A stretch of DNA of 64,000 nt from Phaeospirillum tilakii. GTDB taxonomy: Bacteria; Pseudomonadota; Alphaproteobacteria; Rhodospirillales; Magnetospirillaceae. Positions 49,916 through 59,611 of the stretch are shown in pieces (positions within the stretch are counted from its first letter, which is position 1; every line of letters starts with the position of its first letter). The translations under genes were made by a program, and so were the position numbers. The notes beneath the pieces are model-generated. The model was not told the origin of the DNA, ran no database searches, and saw nothing but the letters and a program-made list of their open reading frames with translations. The stretch covers positions 1-64,000 of the forward strand of contig NZ_JBHUIY010000020.1 in the NCBI RefSeq assembly GCF_042683125.1. Reading direction: 5' to 3'.

Positions 49916-50956
49916 ATGACGAATCTGGCGCGCTTGCTGGGGATTCTCACTCTTGGTCTGGTGGGGTGGCTTTCGCTGCCCGCCACGGCGGGGGCGGCCG
50001 AGGTGGTGGCCGAGGATTTCTTTGTGCCTTCGGTCCAGTCCGGCCTCGACCTTTATCTGCGCAACAAGCATCGCGACGATTACGCCGACGCCCGGCCCGA
50101 GCGCACCGTGCTGTTCCTGCACGGCGCCTCCTATCCCGCCCACACCGCCTTCGATCTGGCGGTCGAGGGGCAGAGCTGGATGGATTGGCTGGCCCAGCGC
50201 GGCTACGACGTCTACAGCCTCGACCTGCGCGGCTACGGCAAATCGGGCCGCCCGGCCGAGATGGGCCAGCCGGCCGAATCCAACCGCCCGGTGATCGACA
50301 CCGCCGACGCGGTCGACGACCTCAACCGCGCGGTCGATTACATCCTGTCGCGGCGCGGGGTGTCGCGGGTGGTGCTGATCGGCTGGTCGTGGGGGGCGAC
50401 CATCGCCGGGTCCTATGCCACCCAGGTGCCGGGCCGGGTCGAGCGGCTGGTGCTGTACGCCCCGCAATGGCTGCGCGACGGGCCGGCCCCCACCGCCGCC
50501 GACCTCGCCCAGGTGCCGGCGTGGCGCCAGATCGATCCCAACGACGCCCGCGACATCTGGCTGAAATCGGTGCCGGCCGACCGGCGCGACGCGGTGCTGC
50601 CGCGCGCGGTGTTCCGCGACTGGCTGAAGGCGACGCTGGCGACCGATCCCGCTCCCTCCGCCCCCGGCACGGTGCGGGCGCCCAACGGGGTGGTGCTCGA
50701 CACCATGCGGTTCTGGGCCTCGGGCAAGCCGCGCTGGAACCCCGAGCAGCTGTCGGTGCCGACCCTGGTGATCCAGGGCGAATGGGACGCCGAGGCGCCG
50801 CCGGCGATGGGGATGGCGCTGTTCAACCGGCTGACCCATGTGCCGTTCAAACGCTACGTGATGGTCGGCAACGCCACCCATGCCGCCCTGATCGAGACCA
50901 ACCGTCACCAGTTCTACAGCGCGGTGCAGCAGTTCCTGGAAGACCGGGCGCGGTGA
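49916..50956 (+). CDS. Exported alpha/beta hydrolase
   Basis: 346 residues with a Sec-type signal peptide (MTNLARLLGILTLGLVGWLS, cleavage near AGA/AE). The fold motifs are VLFLHGASYPAHTA (oxyanion region), YDVYSLDLRGYGKSG, the nucleophile elbow GWSWGATIAG (Ser at about 158), the acid in IQGEWDAEAPP and the His in VGNATHAAL. The substrate is unknown. Its stop overlaps the GTG of the methyltransferase gene by 4 nt, so the exported enzyme and the rRNA-modifying enzyme are translationally coupled. Confidence 0.87.
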   Translation: MTNLARLLGILTLGLVGWLSLPATAGAAEVVAEDFFVPSVQSGLDLYLRNKHRDDYADARPERTVLFLHGASYPAHTAFDLAVEGQSWMDWLAQRGYDVYSLDLRGYGKSGRPAEMGQPAESNRPVIDTADAVDDLNRAVDYILSRRGVSRVVLIGWSWGATIAGSYATQVPGRVERLVLYAPQWLRDGPAPTAADLAQVPAWRQIDPNDARDIWLKSVPADRRDAVLPRAVFRDWLKATLATDPAPSAPGTVRAPNGVVLDTMRFWASGKPRWNPEQLSVPTLVIQGEWDAEAPPAMGMALFNRLTHVPFKRYVMVGNATHAALIETNRHQFYSAVQQFLEDRAR

Positions 50957-51912
50957 GCGAGGCCCTGACCGGTTACCTCGCCGCCCCCGGGTTCGAGGAG
51001 GATCTGGCGGCGGAGCTGGGCGACGTGGTCGCCCGCCATGGCCGGCTGCTGCTGGCGCCCGGCCCGGCCCGTCCCGCCGCCTGGGCGGTCAATGTCTGGC
51101 ACGACCCGGTCGAACTGGCGGTGGCCTCGATCGGGGCGGCGGCGCGCGCATTGCGGGCGATCCAGCGCAATTGGTGGCCCTATGCCTTCCAGCTGCACCG
51201 CCGCACCGAATTGCTGGCCGCCGCGCTGCCCAAGGTGTCGGCCCGGCCGCTGGTGTTCGGCACGGCGGCGCCGGCGGCGCCGCTCGGCTCGTTCGTCTGG
51301 CTGGCGCCCGACCGGCTGCTGGCGGCGGCGCGCTGTTCGAGCCCGTTTCCCAACGGCGAGGCCAGCTTCGTCGAGGACCGGGTCACGCCCCCCAACCGCG
51401 CCTATCTCAAATTGTGGGAGGCGCTGACCCTGGCCGGCCGCTTTCCCGGGCCGGGCCAACGCTGTCTTGACCTCGGCGCCAGCCCGGGCGGCTGGAGCTG
51501 GGTGCTGGCCTCGACCGGGGCCGAGGTGATCGCGATCGACAAGGCGCCGCTGGCCCCCGCCGTCGCCGCCCTGCCGGGGGTGTCGTGGCGCCAGGGCAGC
51601 GCCTTCGCCCTCGAACCGGCCGAAATCGGCCCGGTCGATTGGCTGTGCTGCGACGTGATCTGCTATCCCGAGCGGCTGTGGCGGCTGGTCGAACGCTGGC
51701 GCGAGTCCGGGCTGGTCGGCAATTTCGTCTGCACGGTGAAGTTCCAGGGCGAGACCGACCACGCCATCGCCGCCCGGTTCCGCGACCTGCCCGGAGCCCG
51801 CCTGCACCATCTGTGGCACAACAAGCACGAGTTGACCTGGATCGCCCTGGGAACCGACCCGGGAACCGCCCCATCGCCGGAGTCCCCTCCGGAAGCCAGC
51901 CGCTCCCCCTGA
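50953..51912 (+). CDS. RlmM-like SAM-dependent 2'-O-methyltransferase
   Basis: 319 residues from a GTG. An N-terminal THUMP-like half (about 1-150) is followed by an FtsJ-type methyltransferase with the SAM motif CLDLGASPGGWSWVLASTGA at about 172, Asp in LCCDVICYP and Lys in CTVKFQGETDH. E. coli RlmM methylates C2498 of 23S rRNA. This protein is shorter (RlmM about 366) and the alphaproteobacterial members are usually annotated only as SAM-dependent methyltransferases. Confidence 0.85.
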   Translation: MSEALTGYLAAPGFEEDLAAELGDVVARHGRLLLAPGPARPAAWAVNVWHDPVELAVASIGAAARALRAIQRNWWPYAFQLHRRTELLAAALPKVSARPLVFGTAAPAAPLGSFVWLAPDRLLAAARCSSPFPNGEASFVEDRVTPPNRAYLKLWEALTLAGRFPGPGQRCLDLGASPGGWSWVLASTGAEVIAIDKAPLAPAVAALPGVSWRQGSAFALEPAEIGPVDWLCCDVICYPERLWRLVERWRESGLVGNFVCTVKFQGETDHAIAARFRDLPGARLHHLWHNKHELTWIALGTDPGTAPSPESPPEASRSP

Positions 51913-51950
51913 CCAACCGCCTTGCCAGGGCCAGACCAAGGGAGTAAAGC

Positions 51951-53108
51951 TTGAATGGGACGACAACAGGGCTCGGGTGTCTCATGTCCGTCGCTACGCT
52001 TCCGCCCCCGGTCGATATTGATTCCGAGACCAAGAAGGCGGTAATCGCCGGGGTCAAGGCGGTACTCGACTCCTTCCGTCAGGCAGGGTTGGTCGAGCCG
52101 TCGCTGACCTACGCCGCGCTGATTTCCCAGCCCGAGGCGCTGGCCGCCTTCATCGAGGCGTTCCGCGCCAACCGCGCCGCCGCCGACGCCTTCGTCAAGG
52201 ATGGCGACGGTCAGCCGGTCCATGACGACCACACCCAACTGTCCTGCCCGGTCACCCTGGCCCAGATCGAGCATCTGCTGGTGCGCACCTGCGCCCGCAA
52301 GCTGTTCGAATCGACCCGGACGATGGAAACCGTCACCGAGACGGTGACCCACAAGAGCATGTTCGGGCTGATCAAGCGCACCGAGCAGGTCGAGCGCCAG
52401 AGCGTCGATCCGATCGAGGAGCGCAAGGATCGCCAGTTGTTGGCGCTGGTCGCCTATGCCTGGCAGTTGCCGCTGCTCGACGCCTACCGCCATTACCTCA
52501 CCTACAGCCACATCATCGAGATCGGCGAGGATCTGCTGGCGCTGCCGACCGAGGCCAAGATCGCCGAGATCGGCGCGCTCGATCCGGCGCTGATCCGCAA
52601 GGTCAAGACCGCCACCGGTCCCGATTTCTCCTCGATCCTGGCCGACCGGCCGCAGGCGATCATCGGCATCTCGGTGTGGAACCGGGACATGTACGAGTTC
52701 TACCGCAAGATGCTGGGGGATCTGGCCTGGACCTTCTTCGCCCGGGACAGCGCCTTCTTCAACGCCTGCGCCTCGCTCGACAAAGCGGCGGCGAAGATCT
52801 ACGGCGACGTGCTGTGCTATCTCGCCGCCGACAATCTGATCGAGATCCAGCGCCTCAACCTCGACAAGACCGAGGTGCTGATCAACGCGATGCGCTCGGC
52901 GCTGGGGCCGCGCCTGCCGGAAATCCTGTCGCTGCCCCATTTCGCCAAGGACATCCTGCGCAAGGTGGTCGATCAGTTGCTGCACAGCAACCACGAGAAG
53001 GACAAGCTGATGCTGGCCTTCTCGATCAGCTTCAAGGCGCTGGTGCCGACCATCGACGAATGGCTGGCGACCGGTCAGGCCGAGCCCGTGCCCGGCGCCC
53101 CGGTCTGA
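51951..53108 (+). CDS. Unknown protein, 385 residues
   Basis: I do not recognise this protein. The start is taken as TTG because AGGGAG lies 6 nt upstream; the ATG 33 nt later (MSVATLPPP) is the alternative. The protein looks helical and soluble with no signal peptide. Distinct blocks include VTETVTHKSMFGLIKRTEQV, DRQLLALVAYAWQLPLLDAY and SSILADRPQAIIGISVWNRD. It lacks catalytic signatures. It follows the methyltransferase by 38 nt on the same strand. Confidence 0.72.
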   Translation: MNGTTTGLGCLMSVATLPPPVDIDSETKKAVIAGVKAVLDSFRQAGLVEPSLTYAALISQPEALAAFIEAFRANRAAADAFVKDGDGQPVHDDHTQLSCPVTLAQIEHLLVRTCARKLFESTRTMETVTETVTHKSMFGLIKRTEQVERQSVDPIEERKDRQLLALVAYAWQLPLLDAYRHYLTYSHIIEIGEDLLALPTEAKIAEIGALDPALIRKVKTATGPDFSSILADRPQAIIGISVWNRDMYEFYRKMLGDLAWTFFARDSAFFNACASLDKAAAKIYGDVLCYLAADNLIEIQRLNLDKTEVLINAMRSALGPRLPEILSLPHFAKDILRKVVDQLLHSNHEKDKLMLAFSISFKALVPTIDEWLATGQAEPVPGAPV

Positions 53109-53240
53109 GCCGTTTTCCGCGCGCTTTCCCCCCAGCCGCGCCGTCTTGTTCCCCCCGACCGCGTTCGGGAGGAAATGGTTTGGAGTGCGCGCCGGCCGCC
53201 GCCAGCGGGGGCGGCCGATCGTCAGCAGGGGGGATTTCGG

Positions 53241-54476
53241 ATGTTGCAGAGTATCGCCGGCCTGATCGGGCTGGTGTCGATCGCGTGCCTGCTGTCGGAG
53301 GACAAGCGGCGCCTGTCGTGGCGGATCATCGTCGCCGGCCTCGGGATCCAGCTCGGGCTGGCGGCGCTGCTGCTGAAGGTGCCGGCGACCCAGGCGCTGT
53401 TCTTCGCCCTCGATCAGGCGGTGGAGGCGTTGCAGGGGGCGAGCCGGGCCGGCACCGCCTTCGTGTTCGGCTATCTCGGCGGCGGCCCGGCGCCGTGGAG
53501 CGCGACCGATCCGGCCGCCGGCTTCGTGCTGGCGTTCCAGGCGCTGCCGCTGGTGCTGCTGATCAGCGCGCTGTCGGCGCTGCTCTATCACTGGCGGATC
53601 CTGCCGCTGGTGGTGCGGGCGGTGTCGCGCCTGCTGGAGCGGGCGATGGGAGTCGGCGGCGCGGTGGGGGTGTCGGCCTCGGCCACCGCCTTCCTCGGCA
53701 TGATCGAGGCGCCGCTGCTGATCCGCCCCTATCTCGTCCAATTGTCGCGCGGCGAGCTGTTCCTGGTGATGACCACCGGGATGGCGACCATCGCCGGCAC
53801 GGTGATGGTGCTGTACGCCACCTTCCTCAAGGGGGTGATCCCCGATCCGATCGGCCATCTGCTGACCGCTTCGCTGATCTCGGTGCCGGCGGCGCTGATG
53901 GTCGGGCGGATCATGATCCCCGACGAGTCGCGCACCGGCGCCGCCCAGCTTGCCCCGCACGATTACGGCGGGGCGATGGACGCGGTGGTGCAGGGCACCG
54001 CCGACGGGGTGCGGATGCTGGTCGGCATCTGCTCGATGCTGGTGGTGCTGGTGGCGCTGGTGACGATGGTCAATGCCGGGCTCGGCCTGTTGCCGGCGGT
54101 GGCGGGCGAGGCGCTGACGCTCCAGCGGATGCTGGGCTGGTTGCTGGCCCCGGTGGCCTGGCTGATGGGGATCCCCGCCGCCGAGATGGTCACCGCCGGG
54201 GCGCTGATGGGGACCAAGACCGTGCTCAACGAGCTGCTGGCCTATCTCCAGCTCGCCCATCTGCCGGCCGGGGCGCTGTCCGACCGCTCGCGCCTGATCA
54301 TGACCTACGGGCTGTGCGGCTTCGCCAATCTCGGCTCGCTCGGGATCCTGATCGCCGGCCTGTCGGCGATCGCCCCCAGCCGGCGCCAGGACATCGTCGC
54401 CCTGGGCTGGCGGGCGATCGTCGCCGGCACCCTGGCCAGTTGCCTGTCCGGCGCGGTGGTCGGCCTGCTGGTGTGA
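53241..54476 (+). CDS. Concentrative nucleoside transporter (CNT/NupC family)
   Basis: 411 residues from the ATG at MLQSIAGLIGLVSIACLL. About eight to ten membrane segments, with the CNT signature blocks SASATAFLGMIEAPLLIRPY, MTTGMATIAGTVMVLYATF, GTKTVLNELLAYL and the C-terminal LCGFANLGSLGILIAGL. It imports nucleosides with protons or sodium across the inner membrane. An upstream in-frame ATG at 53175 would add a polar stretch and is unlikely. Confidence 0.92.
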   Translation: MLQSIAGLIGLVSIACLLSEDKRRLSWRIIVAGLGIQLGLAALLLKVPATQALFFALDQAVEALQGASRAGTAFVFGYLGGGPAPWSATDPAAGFVLAFQALPLVLLISALSALLYHWRILPLVVRAVSRLLERAMGVGGAVGVSASATAFLGMIEAPLLIRPYLVQLSRGELFLVMTTGMATIAGTVMVLYATFLKGVIPDPIGHLLTASLISVPAALMVGRIMIPDESRTGAAQLAPHDYGGAMDAVVQGTADGVRMLVGICSMLVVLVALVTMVNAGLGLLPAVAGEALTLQRMLGWLLAPVAWLMGIPAAEMVTAGALMGTKTVLNELLAYLQLAHLPAGALSDRSRLIMTYGLCGFANLGSLGILIAGLSAIAPSRRQDIVALGWRAIVAGTLASCLSGAVVGLLV

Positions 54477-54612
54477 TCCGCGCCGCCCCGGCCGGCGCCC
54501 GCGCGCCGGCCGGTGGCGGTGGGGCCGGGTCTGCCGCCGCGTTGCGGCGCCGGAATACCCGGCTATGGCGAACATTTACAAATTGCGGTGAATCCGTCAT
54601 CGTTCCCGGGCC

Positions 54613-57600
54613 ATGAGCGCCGCTTGCGACCTGCTCCACCTGCTGATCATCGAAGACAACCCCGGTGACCGGCGGTTGATCGAGTTGGCCCTGGCCGAGG
54701 CGCAGCCCGGATGGACCACCCGTGGCTGCGCCACCCTGGCCGAGGCGCTGGCGCTGGCCCCGTTCGACCAATTCAGCTGCGTGCTGGCCGATCTCGGCCT
54801 GCCCGACGCCCACGGCATCGACACCGTGCTGGCGCTGCGCGGCCATGCCCCGGCCAAGGCGCTGGTGGTGCTGACCGGGCTCGACGACGAGCGGGTGGCG
54901 CAGGAGGCGATCCGCGCCGGCGCCCAGGATTACGTGGTGAAGTCGGATGGCGGCCTTGCCCTGCTGCCGCGGGTGATCCGCCACGCCATCGAGCGCCAGC
55001 AGTCGCAGAGCGCGCTGGCCGCCTCGCACCGCACCCTCCAGGCCCTGCTCGACGCCAGCCACGACGTGGCGATGCTGCTCGACAGCGCGGGGCGGATCAT
55101 CACCTTGAACGCGGTGGCGGAAAGCTATCTCGGCCGTGGCCCCGACCAGGCGGTCGGCGCCTCGCTGTTCGACCTGCTGCCCGACAGTCTGGTCGCCCAC
55201 CGCCGCGCCTATCTGGCCCAGGCGATGCAGAGCGGGCGGACGGTCGAGTTCGAGGACACCGACGGGCTGCACTGGTTCGCCAACCGGCTGCGGGCGGTGG
55301 CGGGGGAGAGCGCGGGCGAGCATCGCTGCGCCCTGTTCTCGCACGACAGCACCGCCGAGCGCGCCGCCGCCGCCAAGCTGGCCGAGGCCAAGGACGAGGC
55401 CGACCTCGCCAACCGGGCCAAGACCGATTTCATGGGGCGGATGAGCCGCGACATCCGCACCCCGCTCAACGACGTGATCGGCTTCGCCGAGATGATCGCC
55501 AACGAGATGCTGGGGCCGCTCGGCCAGTCGGGCTATCGCGATTACGCCGAGACGATCTACCGCTCGGGCACCCAGATCCTCAAGCTGATCGACCGCATCA
55601 CCGACGTCTCGATGCTGGAAACCGCGCTGCTGAAGGATCAGGCCTCCTACCGCGAACTGGTCGAGCTGTCGCCCGACCTGATCTGCGTCTGCGTCGATGG
55701 GGTGATCCGCCGCATCAACGCCGCCGGGCTCGGCATGCTGCGGGCGCCGGCCCCCTCTTCGTGCGAGGGGCGGCGCTTCGTCGAGTTCGTCCACGCCGAT
55801 TACCGGGCGATGTTCGAATCCGGCCTCGAGGCGCTGTGCGAGGAAGGCCACCCGATGCCGGTCAAGATCGTCACCTTCGCCGGGCGGGTGCGCGACGTCG
55901 AACTGTCGGCGGTGCCGCTGAAGCGCGAGGGCCATCCGGCGGTGCTGCTGGTCGGGCGCGACACCACCGAGGTGACGGCGGCGATGCGGGCGGTGGCGGC
56001 GCGCGAGCACCGCATCCGCGCCATCATGGACACGGTGATGGACGGCATCGTCACCATCGACGAGGAAGGCACCCTGCTCAACGCCAACCTGTCGGTCGAG
56101 CGGATCTTCGGCTATTCGCTGACCGAGGTGGTCGGCTCGCCGGTGTCGCTGCTGCTGCCCGAGCTGGAGGCGACCCGGCTCAACGTCGCCCTGCACGATT
56201 ACCTCGCCACCAGCTTCGGCGCGGTGGTGGGGGCCGAGGCGGTGGGGCGGCGCAAGGACGGCACCGCCTTCCCGCTCCATCTGTCGGTGTCGGAACTGCG
56301 GGTCGAGAAGCGCCGGCTGTTCACCGGCACCCTGCGCGACCTGTCCGAGAACAAGCAGCTGGCGCAGCGGGTCGATTACCTCGCCAACCACGACCCGCTG
56401 ACCGACCTGCCCAACCGCACCGGCCTGACCGAGCGGCTGGCGCTGGCGCTGGCCCAGGCGCGCGAGGGCGGCGGCGACGCAAGGCTGGTGGCGGTGGTCA
56501 CCGTCGATCTCGACGGCTTCACCACCGTCAACGATTCGCTCGGCCACGAATCCGGCAATCAGGTGCTGCGCGAGACGGCGCGGCGGCTGGCCCAGTCCAC
56601 CGGGCCGGACGGCACCGCGGCCCGGCTGGCCGGCGACGAATTCGCGGTGGTGCTGCCCCACCTGCACGACCCGGCCGAGCTGTCGGCGGCGGTCGATCGG
56701 CTGAGCGAGGCGTTGAACCGCCCCTATCTGGTCCAGGGCAGCGAACTCAGCATCGGCGCCGACATGGGGGTGGCGGTGTTCCCGCGCGACGGCGAGGACG
56801 CGCTCGACCTGCTGCGCAATGCCGAGGTGGCGCTGCATTCGGTCAAGCGGCTGGCCGACATCAGGCTCGGCTTCTTCGACAGCGCGATGTCCTCGGCGGT
56901 GGCCGAGCGGCTGACGCTCGAACGCTCGATCAAGGCGGCGCTGAAGGCCGGCCAGTTCGAACTGTTCTTCCAGCCCCAGGTGCGGCTGGAGGATTTCCGG
57001 CTGGTCGGAGCCGAGGCGCTGATCCGCTGGCGCCATCCCGAGCTGGGGATCATCCCGCCCGACAAGTTCATCCCGGTGGCCGAGGAGACCGGCCTGATCG
57101 TGCCGCTCGGCACCTGGGTGCTGCAAAGCGCCTGCCGCCATCTGCGCCACTGGAGCGAGATCGGGCTGGGCGGGCTGCGGATGGGGGTCAACATCTCCAG
57201 CCGCCAGTTCCGCGAGGCCGATCTGGCCGATCTGGTCGCCGAGGCGATCACCGAGACCGGGATCGATCCGGCCCATCTCGATCTCGAACTGACCGAGAGC
57301 ATGCTGATGGCCGACGGCGAGGGCACGCTGAAGATCCTGCGCGCCCTGGCCCGGCTGGGGGTGACCCTGTCGATCGACGATTTCGGCACCGGTTATTCCT
57401 CGCTGGCCTATCTCAAGCGCTTCCCGGTCAACACGGTGAAGATCGACCGCGCCTTCGTGCGCGATCTCGACCAGGACGAGGACGGCAGGGTGATCGCCAA
57501 CGCGATCATCTCGCTGGCCCATTCGCTGTCGATGAAGACCATCGCCGAGGGGGTGGAATCCGAGGCCCAGGCGGCGATGCTGGCCCGCCACGGTTGCGAC

Positions 57601-57717
57601 GAAATTCAGGGCTATCTGATCGAACGGCCGCTGGCGGCCGACGATTTCACCGCCTTCGTCGCCCGTTACGGCGCCGATGGCGGCCGGGGTCCGGTCCCGC
57701 CGCGCGAGGGAGAGTGA
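54613..57717 (+). CDS. Receiver-PAS-HisKA-like-PAS-GGDEF-EAL cyclic-di-GMP protein
   Basis: 1034 residues. Receiver (about 8-122; phospho-Asp60 in VLADLGLPDAHG); PAS (about 140-250); HisKA-like helices at about 265-335 with Arg279 in place of His (MSRDIRTPLNDVIGF) and no ATPase domain; PAS (about 345-455); PAS (about 465-585); GGDEF (about 595-760; AGDEF at 673-677 instead of GGDEF); EAL (about 775-1025; EAL at 801-803, LELTESMLM, DDFGTGYSSLAYLK). The EAL side looks intact, so c-di-GMP hydrolysis is likely; cyclase activity of the AGDEF form is uncertain. Soluble. A DivK-like receiver gene follows after 2 nt. Confidence 0.93.
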   Translation: MSAACDLLHLLIIEDNPGDRRLIELALAEAQPGWTTRGCATLAEALALAPFDQFSCVLADLGLPDAHGIDTVLALRGHAPAKALVVLTGLDDERVAQEAIRAGAQDYVVKSDGGLALLPRVIRHAIERQQSQSALAASHRTLQALLDASHDVAMLLDSAGRIITLNAVAESYLGRGPDQAVGASLFDLLPDSLVAHRRAYLAQAMQSGRTVEFEDTDGLHWFANRLRAVAGESAGEHRCALFSHDSTAERAAAAKLAEAKDEADLANRAKTDFMGRMSRDIRTPLNDVIGFAEMIANEMLGPLGQSGYRDYAETIYRSGTQILKLIDRITDVSMLETALLKDQASYRELVELSPDLICVCVDGVIRRINAAGLGMLRAPAPSSCEGRRFVEFVHADYRAMFESGLEALCEEGHPMPVKIVTFAGRVRDVELSAVPLKREGHPAVLLVGRDTTEVTAAMRAVAAREHRIRAIMDTVMDGIVTIDEEGTLLNANLSVERIFGYSLTEVVGSPVSLLLPELEATRLNVALHDYLATSFGAVVGAEAVGRRKDGTAFPLHLSVSELRVEKRRLFTGTLRDLSENKQLAQRVDYLANHDPLTDLPNRTGLTERLALALAQAREGGGDARLVAVVTVDLDGFTTVNDSLGHESGNQVLRETARRLAQSTGPDGTAARLAGDEFAVVLPHLHDPAELSAAVDRLSEALNRPYLVQGSELSIGADMGVAVFPRDGEDALDLLRNAEVALHSVKRLADIRLGFFDSAMSSAVAERLTLERSIKAALKAGQFELFFQPQVRLEDFRLVGAEALIRWRHPELGIIPPDKFIPVAEETGLIVPLGTWVLQSACRHLRHWSEIGLGGLRMGVNISSRQFREADLADLVAEAITETGIDPAHLDLELTESMLMADGEGTLKILRALARLGVTLSIDDFGTGYSSLAYLKRFPVNTVKIDRAFVRDLDQDEDGRVIANAIISLAHSLSMKTIAEGVESEAQAAMLARHGCDEIQGYLIERPLAADDFTAFVARYGADGGRGPVPPREGE

Positions 57718-57719
57718 GC

Positions 57720-58094
57720 ATGCCGGGAACCGTCGTCATCGTCGAAGACAACGCGATGAACATGAAACTGCTGGAACAGGCGCTCGGCATCGCCGGCTTC
57801 ACCACCGTCAAATCGGCCGACGGCGACGGGCTGGTCGAACTGGCCAGCGGGGCCGGCGCCGACGTGATCCTGATGGACATCCAGTTGCCGCGCCATTCCG
57901 GGGTCGATCTGCTGCGCCAGTTGCGCGGCGACCCCCGCACCCGCGCCTTGCCGGTGGTGGCGGTCACCGCCTTCGCCGATCCGGATTCGATCGCGGGCTT
58001 CCTCGACGAGGGCTTTGATCAGGTGATCACCAAGCCGATCTCGATCCGCAAGCTGCTCGACGAGGTGTCGCGCTACTGCCGCGCCGACGGCTGA
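57720..58094 (+). CDS. DivK-like single-domain response regulator
   Basis: 124 residues; the ATG follows GAGGGAGAG. The receiver has acidic residues at 9-10 (VVIVEDNAMNMKLLEQAL), phospho-Asp53 in VILMDIQLPRHSG, Thr/Ala in VVAVTAFADPD and Lys in VITKPISIRKLLDEV. EDNxMNMKL and the KPIS motif are characteristic of DivK. It is probably co-transcribed with the GGDEF-EAL protein and may be its partner, or feed the DivL-like protein 8 kb upstream. The orthologous DivK could also lie elsewhere, so no gene symbol is assigned. Confidence 0.88.
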   Translation: MPGTVVIVEDNAMNMKLLEQALGIAGFTTVKSADGDGLVELASGAGADVILMDIQLPRHSGVDLLRQLRGDPRTRALPVVAVTAFADPDSIAGFLDEGFDQVITKPISIRKLLDEVSRYCRADG

Positions 58095-58201
58095 CGGCAG
58101 GCCCCGGGGGCGGGAGGGTGGGGCGGCCGCCCAACCTCTTGGCCGTTTCGCCCCGCCGGGTGTAGGGTGGCGGCGTTTTCCCCCGAGTCCACGGATCCGA
58201 G

Positions 58202-59611
58202 ATGACCGACACCGATACCAACGCCGCCTCCCAGATGTGGGGCGGGCGTTTCGCCGCAGGCCCCGCCGCGATCATGAAGCGGATCAACGCGTCGATTTCG
58301 TTCGACCGCCGCCTGTACCGCCAGGACATCCGCGGCTCGCAGGCCCATTGCCGCATGCTGGCGGCGCAGGGGATGATCGCCGCCGCCGACGCCGAGGCGA
58401 TCCTGGGCGGGCTGGAGCGGATCCTGGCCGAGATCGAGGCCGGCAGTTTTCCGTTCCGCGAGGAGCTGGAGGACATCCACATGAACGTCGAGGCGCGGCT
58501 GGCCGAGCTGATCGGTGAGCCGGCCGGGCGGCTGCACACCGCCCGTTCGCGCAACGATCAGGTGGCGACCGACTTCCGCCTGTGGGTGCGCGACGCGATC
58601 GACGGGATGGACCAGGCCCTGTCCGGGCTGGAGGACGCCCTGCTCGACCGCGCCGAGGAGCATGCCGACACGGTGATGCCCGGCTTCACCCATCTCCAGG
58701 CGGCGCAGCCGGTGACCTTCGGCCATCATCTGATGGCCTATGTCGAGATGATCGGGCGCGACCGCGGCCGCCTTGCCGACGCGCGGCGGCGGCTCAACGA
58801 ATCCCCGCTCGGCTCGGCGGCGCTGGCCGGCACCTCGTTCCCGATCGACCGCGCCGCCACCGCGCGCGATCTCGGCTTCGACCGGCCGATGCGCAATTCG
58901 CTCGACGGGGTGTCGGACCGTGACTTCGCGCTCGAATTCCTCGCCGCCGGGGCGATCTGTTCGGTCCATCTGTCGCGGCTGGCCGAGGAACTGGTGATCT
59001 GGACCAGCGCCCAGTTCCGCTTCGTCGCGCTGTCGGACGCCTTCACCACCGGCTCGTCGATCATGCCGCAGAAGCGCAACCCCGACGCCGCCGAGCTGAT
59101 CCGGGCCAAGACCGGACGGGTGATCGGCGACCTCAACGCCCTGCTGATCGTGATGAAGGGCCTGCCGCTGGCCTATTCGAAGGACATGCAGGACGACAAG
59201 GAGCCGGTGTTCGAGGCCGCCGACACGCTGGAACTGGCGATCGCGGCGATGACCGGGATGGTGCGCGACCTCACCGTCAACCGCGAGCGGATGGCGGCGG
59301 CGGCCGGGGCCGGCTTCACCACCGCCACCGACATCGCCGATTGGTGCGTGCGCGCCCTCGGCATGCCGTTCCGCCGCGCCCACCATGTCGCCGGCTCGCT
59401 GGTCAAGCTGGCCGAGACCGAGGGCGTCGGCCTGGAGGACCTGACCCTGGCCCAGATGCAGGCGATCGAGCCCGGCATCACCGCGGAGGCCCGCGCCGTG
59501 CTGACGGTGGCGTCCTCGGTCGCTAGCCGCACCAGCCTGGGTGGCACCGCGCCGGCGCAGGTGCGGGCCGCGATCGCCGCCGCCCGGGCGCGGCGGGCGG
59601 GGGCGGCATGA
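58202..59611 (+). CDS. argH: Argininosuccinate lyase
   Basis: 469 residues. It cleaves argininosuccinate to arginine and fumarate in the last step of arginine synthesis. QMWGGRFAAGPAAIM at the N-terminus, HTARSRNDQVATDFRLWVRD (substrate-binding) and the fumarase-superfamily signature GSSIMPQKRNPDAAELIRAK at about 283 are all intact. It overlaps the lipoprotein gene by 4 nt. Confidence 0.98.
   Translation: MTDTDTNAASQMWGGRFAAGPAAIMKRINASISFDRRLYRQDIRGSQAHCRMLAAQGMIAAADAEAILGGLERILAEIEAGSFPFREELEDIHMNVEARLAELIGEPAGRLHTARSRNDQVATDFRLWVRDAIDGMDQALSGLEDALLDRAEEHADTVMPGFTHLQAAQPVTFGHHLMAYVEMIGRDRGRLADARRRLNESPLGSAALAGTSFPIDRAATARDLGFDRPMRNSLDGVSDRDFALEFLAAGAICSVHLSRLAEELVIWTSAQFRFVALSDAFTTGSSIMPQKRNPDAAELIRAKTGRVIGDLNALLIVMKGLPLAYSKDMQDDKEPVFEAADTLELAIAAMTGMVRDLTVNRERMAAAAGAGFTTATDIADWCVRALGMPFRRAHHVAGSLVKLAETEGVGLEDLTLAQMQAIEPGITAEARAVLTVASSVASRTSLGGTAPAQVRAAIAAARARRAGAA

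Noticed and set aside
47278..57591. Very long antisense frames opposite the DivL-like, unknown/CNT and GGDEF-EAL genes (about 900-1100 codons)
   Set aside because: Low-complexity composition, no ribosome sites, no motifs; they mirror codon-position GC bias of the real genes on the plus strand.
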